From positions 1 through 7,915 of the forward strand of contig CAYMKE010000149.1 of the NCBI GenBank assembly GCA_964390955.1: 7,915 nt of DNA, given 5' to 3'. A program made the position numbers and the translations under genes. The DNA comes from CAYMKE01 sp964390955. Lineage in GTDB: Bacteria; Bacteroidota; Bacteroidia; Bacteroidales; JBBRXJ01. Numbering within the stretch: the first letter of the stretch is position 1; each line of letters begins with the position of its first letter. This document shows positions 1-5,443 of the stretch, piece by piece. Under the pieces are notes generated by a model that searched no databases, was not told where the DNA came from, and worked only from the letters and a program-made list of their open reading frames with translations.

Positions 1-120
1 GTTGAGAAGTTGAGAGGTTGAGAAGTTGAGAGGTTGAGAGGTTGAGAGGTTGAGAGGTTGAGAGGTTGAGAGGTTGAGAAGTTGAGAAGTTGAGAAGTTG
101 AGAAGTTGAGAGGTTGAGAG
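1..120. repeat. Octamer tandem repeat, 15 copies of GTTGAGAR
   Basis: Fifteen uninterrupted copies of an 8-bp unit GTTGAGAR fill exactly the first 120 bases, so the array probably continues to the left of the window. Only the eighth base varies; in order the copies read A G A G G G G G G A A A A G G. One strand is almost pure purine plus T. All three plus frames hit TGA, while the minus strand stays open as a Ser/Gln/Leu/Asn/Thr repeat. No start codon or plausible gene leads into it, so I do not call it coding. It lies about 275 bp beyond the end of ispD. Confidence 0.95.
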
Positions 121-159
121 GGCGTGTGGGATAGGGGTGTGTTGACCCTTATATCCTCT

Positions 160-191
160 ATACCTTTATACCTCTATACCTCTATACCTTT
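160..191. repeat. Short octamer repeat, 4 copies of ATACCTYT
   Basis: Four perfect-period copies of ATACCTYT (ATACCTTT, ATACCTCT, ATACCTCT, ATACCTTT), preceded by a degenerate copy at 151-159 and followed by a pyrimidine-rich tail to about 200. The unit is unrelated in sequence to the satellite at 1-120 but has the same 8-bp period. No coding potential was seen. Confidence 0.85.
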
Positions 192-198
192 CTTTCTC

Positions 199-253
199 TT
201 ATATAGTCATGCGTGTGTGTCAAAAGCTTTGTCATGGGCGTTTCATATGTTTA
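199..253. repeat. Direct repeat, copy 1 (duplicated ispD 3' end)
   Basis: This stretch matches 358-415 with a 2-bp indel and a few substitutions. The shared core runs from TCATGC through a GTGTGTGT run, then CAAAAGC and TTGTCATGGGCGTTTCAT, to GTTTA. Read on the minus strand it encodes a second copy of the last codons of ispD (Met-Lys-Arg-Pro-stop) with no ispD body in front of it. It is the outer of two copies that bracket the palindrome block at 293-345. Confidence 0.85.
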
Positions 254-292
254 AAATTTTAATCTGTTTGTGAAAGATGCTGTTTTTATGAA

Positions 293-345
293 GTCCGTAG
301 CGAGGACGCTACGGACAACGACTACCCGGCGTAGTTTATAACTAC
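293..345. repeat. Palindrome cluster (REP-like), intergenic
   Basis: A perfect 10-bp stem with tetraloop AGGA occupies 293-316 (arms GTCCGTAGCG and CGCTACGGAC). Right after it come three alternating 5-bp arms: ACTAC at 321-325, GTAGT at 331-335 and ACTAC at 341-345. These allow either of two mutually exclusive hairpins, 321-335 or 331-345, the second extendable to GTTGT-free 6-bp arms GTAGTT/AACTAC. Neither strand shows a clear U-run after a stem, so this is not a standard terminator for ispD, although it could slow or end minus-strand transcription. It resembles REP-type intergenic palindromes. Confidence 0.75.
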
Positions 346-357
346 ACCGCAGAAGTA

Positions 358-415
358 CCTTTTATAATCATGCTCGTGTGTGTCAAAAGCCTTGTCATGG
401 GCGTTTCATCTGTTT
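358..415. repeat. Direct repeat, copy 2 (overlaps ispD 3' end)
   Basis: Partner of the repeat at 199-253. This copy contains the functional last codons and stop of ispD (stop complement at 395-397) and extends past the gene end to about 358. The two copies lie about 160 bp apart, measured start to start, and enclose the palindromes at 293-345. Confidence 0.85.
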
Positions 416-1078
416 ATTTTTCAATAAAAAATCAGCCAACTCCAGGTCATTTGGTGTGGTTATTTTGATATTTTCAGGATTCCCTTCAACAAGGTTGATG
501 GCATGGCCTGCCTTTTCCAAAACACTTGCATCATCTGTAAATTCTGGCTGGTATGGTTGAGAATAAGCATCAATGATGAGTTCACTTCTGAAAACTTGCG
601 GCGTTTGTATCATTCTGATCATTGTTCTGTCTAATGCAATATTTCCTGTCTCTACTATTTTTCTTACAGATTCAGCCAGTTGAACAGCTGGGACGGCATT
701 GCCTTTTTGGGCTGCCACATCAAAGCATCTTTTTATAGTCTCTAACGCAACAAATGGCCTTACAGCATCATGAATTCCTATAATACTTTCATTTTTTATT
801 GCCTGCAACCCGTTTTTTACAGAATGAAAGCGTGTTTTGCCTCCATGCACGATAGTATGAGGCCTGTTGAAATGATGTTGACGACATATTTGTTCCCATT
901 CACTGTGTAATTCAGATGGAAGCACAACTATAATATGAATGGAAGGGGCATACTGGATAAATCGGTTTATTGTGTGTATAATGACAGGTTGGTGATGCAG
1001 ATGAATGAACTGTTTGGGGACTTGTGATTCCATTCGTTCTCCTTTTCCGCCTGCTACAATGATGATGTATTTTTCCAA
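395..1078 (-). CDS. ispD: 2-C-methyl-D-erythritol 4-phosphate cytidylyltransferase
   Basis: IspD couples CTP with methylerythritol 4-phosphate to give CDP-methylerythritol, the third step of the MEP route to isoprenoid precursors, in the cytoplasm. The protein (227 aa, normal for the family) begins with the nucleotide-binding loop AGGKGERM at residues 9-16 and PKQF at 21-24. Arg15 and Lys22 match the catalytic Arg/Lys of the family. Further on are HDAVRP (103-108), IQTPQVF (157-163), TDDAS (181-185) and ENIK (202-205, Lys205 expected to contact substrate). The start codon is TTG: no ATG lies in frame upstream, and the family glycine-rich loop follows at the expected distance. It sits 38 bp downstream of mrp on the same strand, so the two are probably cotranscribed. 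Its last codons lie in a direct repeat (see 358-415). Confidence 0.95.
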   Translation of the reverse strand: MEKYIIIVAGGKGERMESQVPKQFIHLHHQPVIIHTINRFIQYAPSIHIIVVLPSELHSEWEQICRQHHFNRPHTIVHGGKTRFHSVKNGLQAIKNESIIGIHDAVRPFVALETIKRCFDVAAQKGNAVPAVQLAESVRKIVETGNIALDRTMIRMIQTPQVFRSELIIDAYSQPYQPEFTDDASVLEKAGHAINLVEGNPENIKITTPNDLELADFLLKNKQMKRP

Positions 1079-1116
1079 TATCTGTGCTGTTTTTAATAAT
1101 TGTGTCGTTGGTGTGT

Positions 1117-1908
1117 TTATAATTTTTTTATGAGCTGCCTGCTCAATTCAATAAATATATTTCCTGTTTGATCTGTTTCTCTTATTGAGGCAGGCATACC
1201 ATTATCGCCTGATAAGGCAATGTCTTCTACAATAGGCAATTGAGCCAGGAGTTCTGTTTTTAATTCACTGGCCAGTGTTTTACCGCCACCTTGCCCGAAT
1301 AAGTAATATTTTTTTTCCGGTAATTCGGGAGGAGTAAAAAATGACATATTCTCAACCACTCCCAACACCGGGATATTGATTTTTTCATTAGCAAACATTG
1401 CCGCAGCTTTTCTGACATCTTCGATTGCTACCCGCTGAGGTGTTGTTACAATCAATGCACCGTCTAATCCGGTTTTTTGGGATATTGTCAGTTGAATATC
1501 TCCGGTACCCGGAGGGAAATCCACAATCAGATAATCTATATTTTCCCAATATGTATCATTAAATAGCTGGAGAATTGCATTGGATGCCATCGGCCCACGC
1601 CAAATTAAAGCTTGTTTAGGGTCTATAAGGAATCCTATGGAAATCAATTGTATTCCCCATTTTTCAATGGGTTTCATTTTTGTTGTTCCATTTACATCAA
1701 TCCCTTTAGGCCGTTCATTTTCAATCCCAAACATTACAGGAATGGATGGCCCGTAGATGTCGGCATCTATAAGCCCTGTGTTAAAGCCTTCTTTGGCCAG
1801 TGCCATTGCTAAATTTACTGCTATGGTTGACTTTCCTACGCCACCTTTTCCTGATGCAACCCCAATAATATGTTTTGCGGGTTTTATGTGTTTTTTTTCA
1901 GTGTTCAC
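1117..1908 (-). CDS. mrp: Mrp/ApbC/NBP35-family Fe-S cluster carrier ATPase, short form
   Basis: A P-loop ATPase of the Mrp/NBP35 family, proteins that bind and hand over Fe-S clusters in the cytoplasm. Visible motifs are the deviant Walker A GKGGVGKS (residues 20-27), DADIYGPS (48-55), WRGP (103-106), switch II DFPPGTGD (130-137) and ENMS (186-189). After ENMS the usual CxxC cluster motif is absent; FTPPELPEKKYYLFG stands there, as I recall from other Bacteroidota Mrp proteins. The protein has 263 residues and the P-loop begins about 20 residues in, so the N-terminal MIP18/DUF59 domain that Bacteroidota orthologues usually carry (total roughly 350-370 aa) is missing. The start is GTG; an in-frame TAA lies four codons upstream, so no longer version exists in this frame. 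A weak -7-like ATCTTTTG followed by GCACC-type sequence lies about 38-45 bp upstream (1946-1953). The stop is followed 38 bp later by ispD. Confidence 0.9.
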   Translation of the reverse strand: MNTEKKHIKPAKHIIGVASGKGGVGKSTIAVNLAMALAKEGFNTGLIDADIYGPSIPVMFGIENERPKGIDVNGTTKMKPIEKWGIQLISIGFLIDPKQALIWRGPMASNAILQLFNDTYWENIDYLIVDFPPGTGDIQLTISQKTGLDGALIVTTPQRVAIEDVRKAAAMFANEKINIPVLGVVENMSFFTPPELPEKKYYLFGQGGGKTLASELKTELLAQLPIVEDIALSGDNGMPASIRETDQTGNIFIELSRQLIKKL

Positions 1909-2011
1909 GGCAAAAGCATTTTATATTTATCAAATAACAAAGGTGCAAAAGATTTTTATTTAAAAATAAGATTCTACCACATTTTTTATGGGATTAATTT
2001 TTGGTATTCTT

Positions 2012-2201
2012 TAAATAGTGTCCGTCCATAAAGTCAAGTGTTTGCTCTATAAAGTTCAAATTCGAGGCGTGTAAAAAATTTAAACCGCAGAATACTTGTG
2101 GTATTTGAGAACTTAGCGAAGCGATTTCATGAGCCTTGCGAATAATTTAAATTTTGAGCAACAACGAAGAAGTTGGACTTTATAGACAAACACTAAATAG
2201 T
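2012..2201. mobile_element. Inverted-repeat element, MITE-like
   Basis: The ends are inverted copies: AGTGTTTGCTCTATAAAGTTCA starting at 2037, and on the other strand AGTGTTTGTCTATAAAGTCCA from 2194 to 2174, one indel and few mismatches apart. On the left a further direct copy, AGTGTCCGTCCATAAAGTCA, sits just outside at 2017-2036. A second inner inverted pair lies around the AAATTTAAA-type sequence at 2076-2084 and 2145-2153. The octamer TAAATAGT occurs at both extremes (2012-2019 and 2194-2201), so it may be a target duplication or part of the ends. There is no open reading frame inside. The same repeat units return at 7849-7915. A non-autonomous transposon or the remains of an insertion sequence fits best; this is inference. 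Confidence 0.6.
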
Positions 2202-2252
2202 CTTCCATTAAAATACCAGTAAAACCAAAAATATTTTTTTTTGGTTTATTTC

Positions 2253-2283
2253 TTTGAAATTTTAAAAAAAAATAGTATCTTGC
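2253..2283 (+). promoter_or_regulatory. Possible Bacteroidota-type promoter for the secreted-protein gene
   Basis: TTTG at 2253-2256 and TATCTTGC at 2276-2283 are separated by 19 bp, which fits the phylum's -33/-7 spacing. The -7 element matches TAnnTTTG at six of eight positions (a common TATCTTTGC with one T missing). It would give a leader of roughly 145 nt. Confidence 0.35.
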
Positions 2284-2330
2284 GTGTTAATTTATTTGTG
2301 AAGAATTATTTAGTTGAAACTAAACACAAT

Positions 2331-2354
2331 ATAAACTTATAAACTTATAAACTT
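2331..2354 (+). repeat. Octamer repeat in the 5' leader, 3 copies of ATAAACTT
   Basis: Three perfect tandem copies of ATAAACTT lie in the untranslated leader of the gene at 2437. This is a third, unrelated repeat in the window with an 8-bp period. Confidence 0.8.
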
Positions 2355-2374
2355 AATTTTATGCTTTATATCAA

Positions 2375-2394
2375 TACATTGAAGTATCAATGTA
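2375..2394 (+). promoter_or_regulatory. Leader hairpin upstream of the secreted-protein gene
   Basis: A perfect 8-bp stem, TACATTGA (2375-2382) and TCAATGTA (2387-2394), with loop AGTA, ends 42 bp before the start codon and is followed by a T-rich but interrupted run. It could stabilise the mRNA or act as a weak attenuator. The AT-rich stem and lack of a solid U-run argue against an efficient terminator. Confidence 0.4.
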
Positions 2395-2436
2395 ATCTTT
2401 TAATATTTTTAAACACTAACTAAAACTACAAATCTT

Positions 2437-3486
2437 ATGAAAAAAATTATTATTTCTTTATTAGCAGGCACATTGCTCAGTATGAGCGGTTTTTCCCAAA
2501 ATTATGAATATACGGACACAAAATTTGTGCAAGTGTTCGAAGAAGGCGAACCATTGGATAAGTCAGGTTGGTTTTCATGGACAGTTTCTTATGGCAGTTC
2601 CCCTACAGTCACTGCCGATGGCTTGAAGTCAACAGCTGCATGTCAGAAATTTAATGCAGCAGGCGTTTCTTTTGACAATGGCACCCTGGATATCTCTCCG
2701 GATGATCCTGAGGGGAAGGGCGCATGGGTTGCCTTTGAAGCAAAAGCATCTGTTGAGAATATAGTAATTTATCCTCATCTAAAATCAGCAGGGGACGGGG
2801 AATTTACTTCCGGCCAACATTCTGTCACCCTTACCACAGAATGGCAAAAATTTAAAATGAATTTTTATCCGGGTACCTTTGGAGATGTAGATGTTTCAGC
2901 AATTACAAGATTTGAATTTGCAAGATTAGGGGACGGTGATAATGTTGTTGGTGACACCATCCTGTACGTCAAATGGTTATCCGTAGGCGATACAAGTGCC
3001 GCTGGTCTCCTTGCACCCAAGTATGCATTGGATATAGAAGAAACAGAGGGGGGAAGTGTTACCAGAGACCCTGATGCAAATGAATATGAGGAAGGGACTG
3101 AGGTTACATTAACAGCAACTCCTATTAGAGGATACAGCTTTACCGGATGGACAGGAGATACCACTGCTTCTGACTCGATTATTACAATCACGATGAATGA
3201 AGATAAATCCATTACAGCTAATTTTGAATATGGTGCATCTGTAAATGAAAATGTACTTCCGGAACTCGTGAATGTATACCCAAATCCGGCAGACGATGTA
3301 TTGTATATTTCCGGTTTAGAAGGAAATTCCTCGGCTGTCATTAGTGATTTAACCGGCAAAACAATCCTTGAAATACAGGATGATAATATTGATGAAATAG
3401 ATATTTCAGGATTAACATCAGGTATGTATATGCTGACATGCAGTAATGACAAAGGAATACTGAACAAAATAATTATTAAGAAATAA
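2437..3486 (+). CDS. Secreted protein with bacterial B-repeat and T9SS sorting domain
   Basis: The 349-residue protein starts with a signal peptide (KKIIISLLAGTLLSMSGFS, residues 2-20; likely cleavage before Gln21). Residues about 22-190 form a beta-rich, aromatic-containing region with alternating strands, suggestive of a jelly-roll or carbohydrate-binding-like domain, but I do not recognise the family. Residues about 196-264 are one divergent InlB B-repeat-like unit (GGSVT, YEEGTEVTLTATP, GYSFTGWTGD, ITANFE). From about 273 to 349 lies a type A Por/T9SS C-terminal sorting domain with VYPNPADD (280-287), ISGL, LTSGMY and the basic end NKIIIKK. It should therefore cross the outer membrane by the type IX system and be released or anchored at the surface. 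It has no catalytic motif that I can see, so binding or a structural role is more likely than enzyme activity. It stands alone, with its own leader and two terminators. Confidence 0.88.
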   Translation: MKKIIISLLAGTLLSMSGFSQNYEYTDTKFVQVFEEGEPLDKSGWFSWTVSYGSSPTVTADGLKSTAACQKFNAAGVSFDNGTLDISPDDPEGKGAWVAFEAKASVENIVIYPHLKSAGDGEFTSGQHSVTLTTEWQKFKMNFYPGTFGDVDVSAITRFEFARLGDGDNVVGDTILYVKWLSVGDTSAAGLLAPKYALDIEETEGGSVTRDPDANEYEEGTEVTLTATPIRGYSFTGWTGDTTASDSIITITMNEDKSITANFEYGASVNENVLPELVNVYPNPADDVLYISGLEGNSSAVISDLTGKTILEIQDDNIDEIDISGLTSGMYMLTCSNDKGILNKIIIKK

Positions 3487-3505
3487 AACTTTAAATTTTT
3501 CTTTT

Positions 3506-3542
3506 ACGGCATTGATAGTTCAACTTATCAATGCCGTTTTTT
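3506..3542 (+). terminator. Rho-independent terminator after the secreted-protein gene
   Basis: A perfect 12-bp stem, ACGGCATTGATA (3506-3517) and TATCAATGCCGT (3526-3537), with an 8-base loop is followed directly by six T residues (3537-3542). It starts 19 bases past the stop codon. No A-run precedes it, so it acts on the plus strand only. Confidence 0.9.
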
Positions 3543-3621
3543 ATTGAACACTAAACTAAACTATTAATTGACTAAAAACCATTTTTATCATAGAATAAAA
3601 AAAATCAGTATTCCTTAATTG

Positions 3622-3651
3622 AAGGCCGGGGCTTTTGTTCCGGCCTTTTTT
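3622..3651 (+). terminator. Second plus-oriented Rho-independent terminator
   Basis: The GC-rich stem AAGGCCGG (3622-3629) pairs with CCGGCCTT (3640-3647) and can extend through two G-U pairs and a C-G pair to a TTTT loop. A run of T follows to 3651. The U-run is on the plus strand. On the minus strand the stem is followed only by an interrupted CTTCAATT, so it would end the convergent HAD gene poorly. No gene lies between this and the terminator at 3506-3542. Confidence 0.75.
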
Positions 3652-3684
3652 AATGAATAGCTGTCCCTGTGCAGCAGAAAAAAA

Positions 3685-4572
3685 TTATTTCCATGGAGGT
3701 TTTTCAGGTAAATACCGGTCAAATTCCCTGATCAATGCATCCTCATAGCCACCTGCATAGTTCCCCGAAAAGAATATATCCAGGCTCTCCTCATATAATC
3801 GTTTCCAGGAGGCTTCTTCATTTCCTGGATTGACTGGATAAAATAAAACACCGTTTTCTTTGGCAGCTTTTAAATCCCCCGGGGCATCCCCAATCATTAA
3901 TATTTTGTCGTCATCAAATGTTCCTTTGGCTGCCAGGGCAATATGTTCTGATTTTGTTCCGTGTTCCTGCCCGGCAATCAACCGGACATATTGATCAATG
4001 TTGTTTTCTTTCCATTCGCGTTCAAGTGCCTCTAAAGGGGTTTGCGAAACCACAATGGAAATGGCTTGCTGGCTGATCTTTTCCAGTGATTCCCTGACAT
4101 ACGGAAAGGGGGCAATATCAAAGACCATCTCGGTAATGGTGGTGTTAACAGCTTTCGCCCATTCCAAAGCCTTGGTAATCACAGGGTCGTTTATTTCTGC
4201 AGCATATTTTTCCAATGCAGGAATGCCCAATTTGGATTCTTTTTCCGTCCATTCTTTTAAAGAGGAAATATCCTGTACATTAAATTTCCGGGCAATGATC
4301 TCTTCCCTTGTTTTTAATAATTCAAATGCTTCCAATAAAGCTAAAAAACGGTTTAACCCACGGGTTTTAGAATAAAGGTTGACAAAATCCCATATCTCTC
4401 TAGCGTATTTTGAAACAGGTTGCAAGCCCCAGTGTTTAATGTAATTCGGACAAAAACATTCTTTATGTTTTATTTCCATGGTATCAAATACACATCCGTC
4501 TGAGTCTATTCCTATGAAAAAGGGTTTGTCCGCTTTTATTTGTTTTAATTCTTCTTGTGGATTTTGTGACAT
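3685..4572 (-). CDS. HAD-superfamily phosphohydrolase, substrate unknown
   Basis: A 295-residue HAD-fold hydrolase of the phosphoglycolate-phosphatase-like type, expected to act in the cytoplasm on a small phosphate ester. All four HAD motifs are visible. Motif I is DSDGCVFD (residues 23-30; nucleophile Asp23, acid Asp25), with Cys where Thr is usual. Motif II is VVSQT (174-178, Ser176), motif III is Lys207 in GTKSEH, and motif IV is GDAPGD (228-233). Between motifs I and II lies a helical cap of about 140 residues, a C1-type cap. The C-terminal 45 residues beyond the core (ending KPPWK) are an extension I do not recognise. The start ATG is 66 bp downstream of the promoter-like element at 4643-4676, so it is probably a single-gene unit. 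The substrate cannot be read from the sequence. Confidence 0.85.
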   Translation of the reverse strand: MSQNPQEELKQIKADKPFFIGIDSDGCVFDTMEIKHKECFCPNYIKHWGLQPVSKYAREIWDFVNLYSKTRGLNRFLALLEAFELLKTREEIIARKFNVQDISSLKEWTEKESKLGIPALEKYAAEINDPVITKALEWAKAVNTTITEMVFDIAPFPYVRESLEKISQQAISIVVSQTPLEALEREWKENNIDQYVRLIAGQEHGTKSEHIALAAKGTFDDDKILMIGDAPGDLKAAKENGVLFYPVNPGNEEASWKRLYEESLDIFFSGNYAGGYEDALIREFDRYLPEKPPWK

Positions 4573-4642
4573 GTTATTTAAAATTTAATTATTATTTAAA
4601 AGAAAATATTTTGTACATGAATAATTCTATTCCTCAAAATAA

Positions 4643-4676
4643 CAAAAGTAAAAAAAGGAAAAGATATTTATTTCAA
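4643..4676 (-). promoter_or_regulatory. Bacteroidota-type promoter for the HAD gene
   Basis: On the minus strand TACTTTTG (4650 to 4643) matches TAnnTTTG exactly. A TTG (4676 to 4674) lies 23 bp upstream of it, at the long end of the accepted spacing. The leader to the ATG at 4572 would be about 65 nt. It starts 14 bases or fewer past the stop codon of the membrane-protein gene. Confidence 0.5.
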
Positions 4677-4688
4677 TTGTTTTAATTT

Positions 4689-5438
4689 TTAAAAGACAAC
4701 ATAAAGCATAAACAACCACATGAAATAAATAAACACGGTGTGCCCGATATATAACCAACGGTTTTTTAGCTGCCTGATGGTTTTTATCCCGTGGATAAAA
4801 TCATCTATTATTTTTTGAAATTTTCGATACACGAGGGTTCTCTTGAATTGACGCCTGAAAATGATTGAAAATACGGCTATACTGATAAATACACCGGATG
4901 CAATAAAAATATTACGTGTTGAAAACAATTGATCCAGATTTGCTTGTACTGTTGGATGTTCTTCAAGGAAATTTTCAAAAACATTTATTTGTGCCATGAT
5001 AATAAATAAAGTAAATAAAATCAGGGCAATCACGTCTGTAATCCGTTCAACGACCATTGTTCCTATCAATTTAGAAAAAGGGATATGCTCATAACGTGAT
5101 AAAACCCCGCAACGGGCAAATTCGCCACCTCTTGGAACGATCATGTTGGTTAAATACATCACCATTACAGACAAAAATGTATTGATGGTTTTGGGTTTGT
5201 ACCCCATTGGGAAAATGAGCATATTCCACCGGTAAGCACGGCTAATATGGCTTAACATGCCAATTAAGACAGACAAGCCCAGCCATCCGTATTTAATTTG
5301 CCGGGCTTCCCTGGTAAGGGTTCCCGTGTCAATATCACGGTATATATACCAGAATATCCCGATCCCTAATCCTAAAAACAGGATGTAGCGTGATTTGAAA
5401 AGTATTCTTTTGAATAATGTCTGTTTTTTTTCAGGCAT
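4689..5438 (-). CDS. LPG synthase TM-region (UPF0104)-family membrane protein, C-terminally truncated
   Basis: A multi-pass inner-membrane protein of the lysylphosphatidylglycerol-synthetase transmembrane family (flippase-like domain), whose precise role in Bacteroidota is unsettled. The family hallmarks present are YRDID near residue 33, SHISRAYRW (63-71), the PRGGEFARCGVLSRYE segment (102-117) and ERITD (131-135). Membrane spans lie at about 18-34, 50-68, 84-101, 127-150, 176-194 and 229-249. The protein ends at 249 residues in the middle of the last span (FMWLFMLYVVF), whereas relatives I recall run to about 320-340 with two or three more spans and a second glycine-rich motif. The next bases after the TAA show no continuation in any frame, so this is a lost 3' end and not a frameshift. 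The start ATG is 5 bp from the FAH-family stop, so it is in an operon with it. It may be a pseudogene or a shortened working form. Confidence 0.8.
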   Translation of the reverse strand: MPEKKQTLFKRILFKSRYILFLGLGIGIFWYIYRDIDTGTLTREARQIKYGWLGLSVLIGMLSHISRAYRWNMLIFPMGYKPKTINTFLSVMVMYLTNMIVPRGGEFARCGVLSRYEHIPFSKLIGTMVVERITDVIALILFTLFIIMAQINVFENFLEEHPTVQANLDQLFSTRNIFIASGVFISIAVFSIIFRRQFKRTLVYRKFQKIIDDFIHGIKTIRQLKNRWLYIGHTVFIYFMWLFMLYVVF

Positions 5439-5443
5439 TCAGG

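Larger units (their letters stand above)
1909..2436. other. Gene-free interval of 528 bp
   Basis: No credible gene was found on either strand. From left to right it holds the short leader and probable weak promoter of mrp (minus strand, about 1909-1955), an inverted-repeat element (2012-2201), an AT-rich stretch, and the plus-strand promoter and long leader of the secreted-protein gene at 2437. The interval upstream of mrp shows no remnant of a MIP18/DUF59 domain. Confidence 0.7.

Noticed and set aside
1..120. Open minus-strand frame through the octamer array giving a Ser/Gln/Leu/Asn/Thr-rich repeat peptide
   Set aside because: The frame is open only because the unit lacks stops on that strand. 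No start codon or conserved sequence leads into it, and the array is of low complexity.
293..316. Rho-independent terminator for ispD
   Set aside because: The stem is strong, but on the minus strand it is followed by TTCATAAAAA and not by a U-run, so intrinsic termination is unlikely.
1..415. CRISPR array as an explanation of the repeats near the left end
   Set aside because: The octamers have no spacers, the 50-bp direct repeat has only two copies with a structured insert, and no cas gene is present.
2865..3467. 200-codon minus-strand frame inside the secreted-protein gene
   Set aside because: It is fully antisense to a gene with clear domains. Its translation is Ser/Val-rich without recognisable motifs, as expected of a shadow frame.
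3998..4375. 125-codon plus-strand frame inside the HAD gene
   Set aside because: It is antisense to the HAD core with all catalytic motifs. The translation shows no domain and the frame has no promoter or leader of its own.
4689..5438. Frameshift as the cause of the short membrane protein
   Set aside because: Neither alternative frame after the stop continues more than a few codons or shows membrane-type sequence. The 3' part is absent, not shifted.
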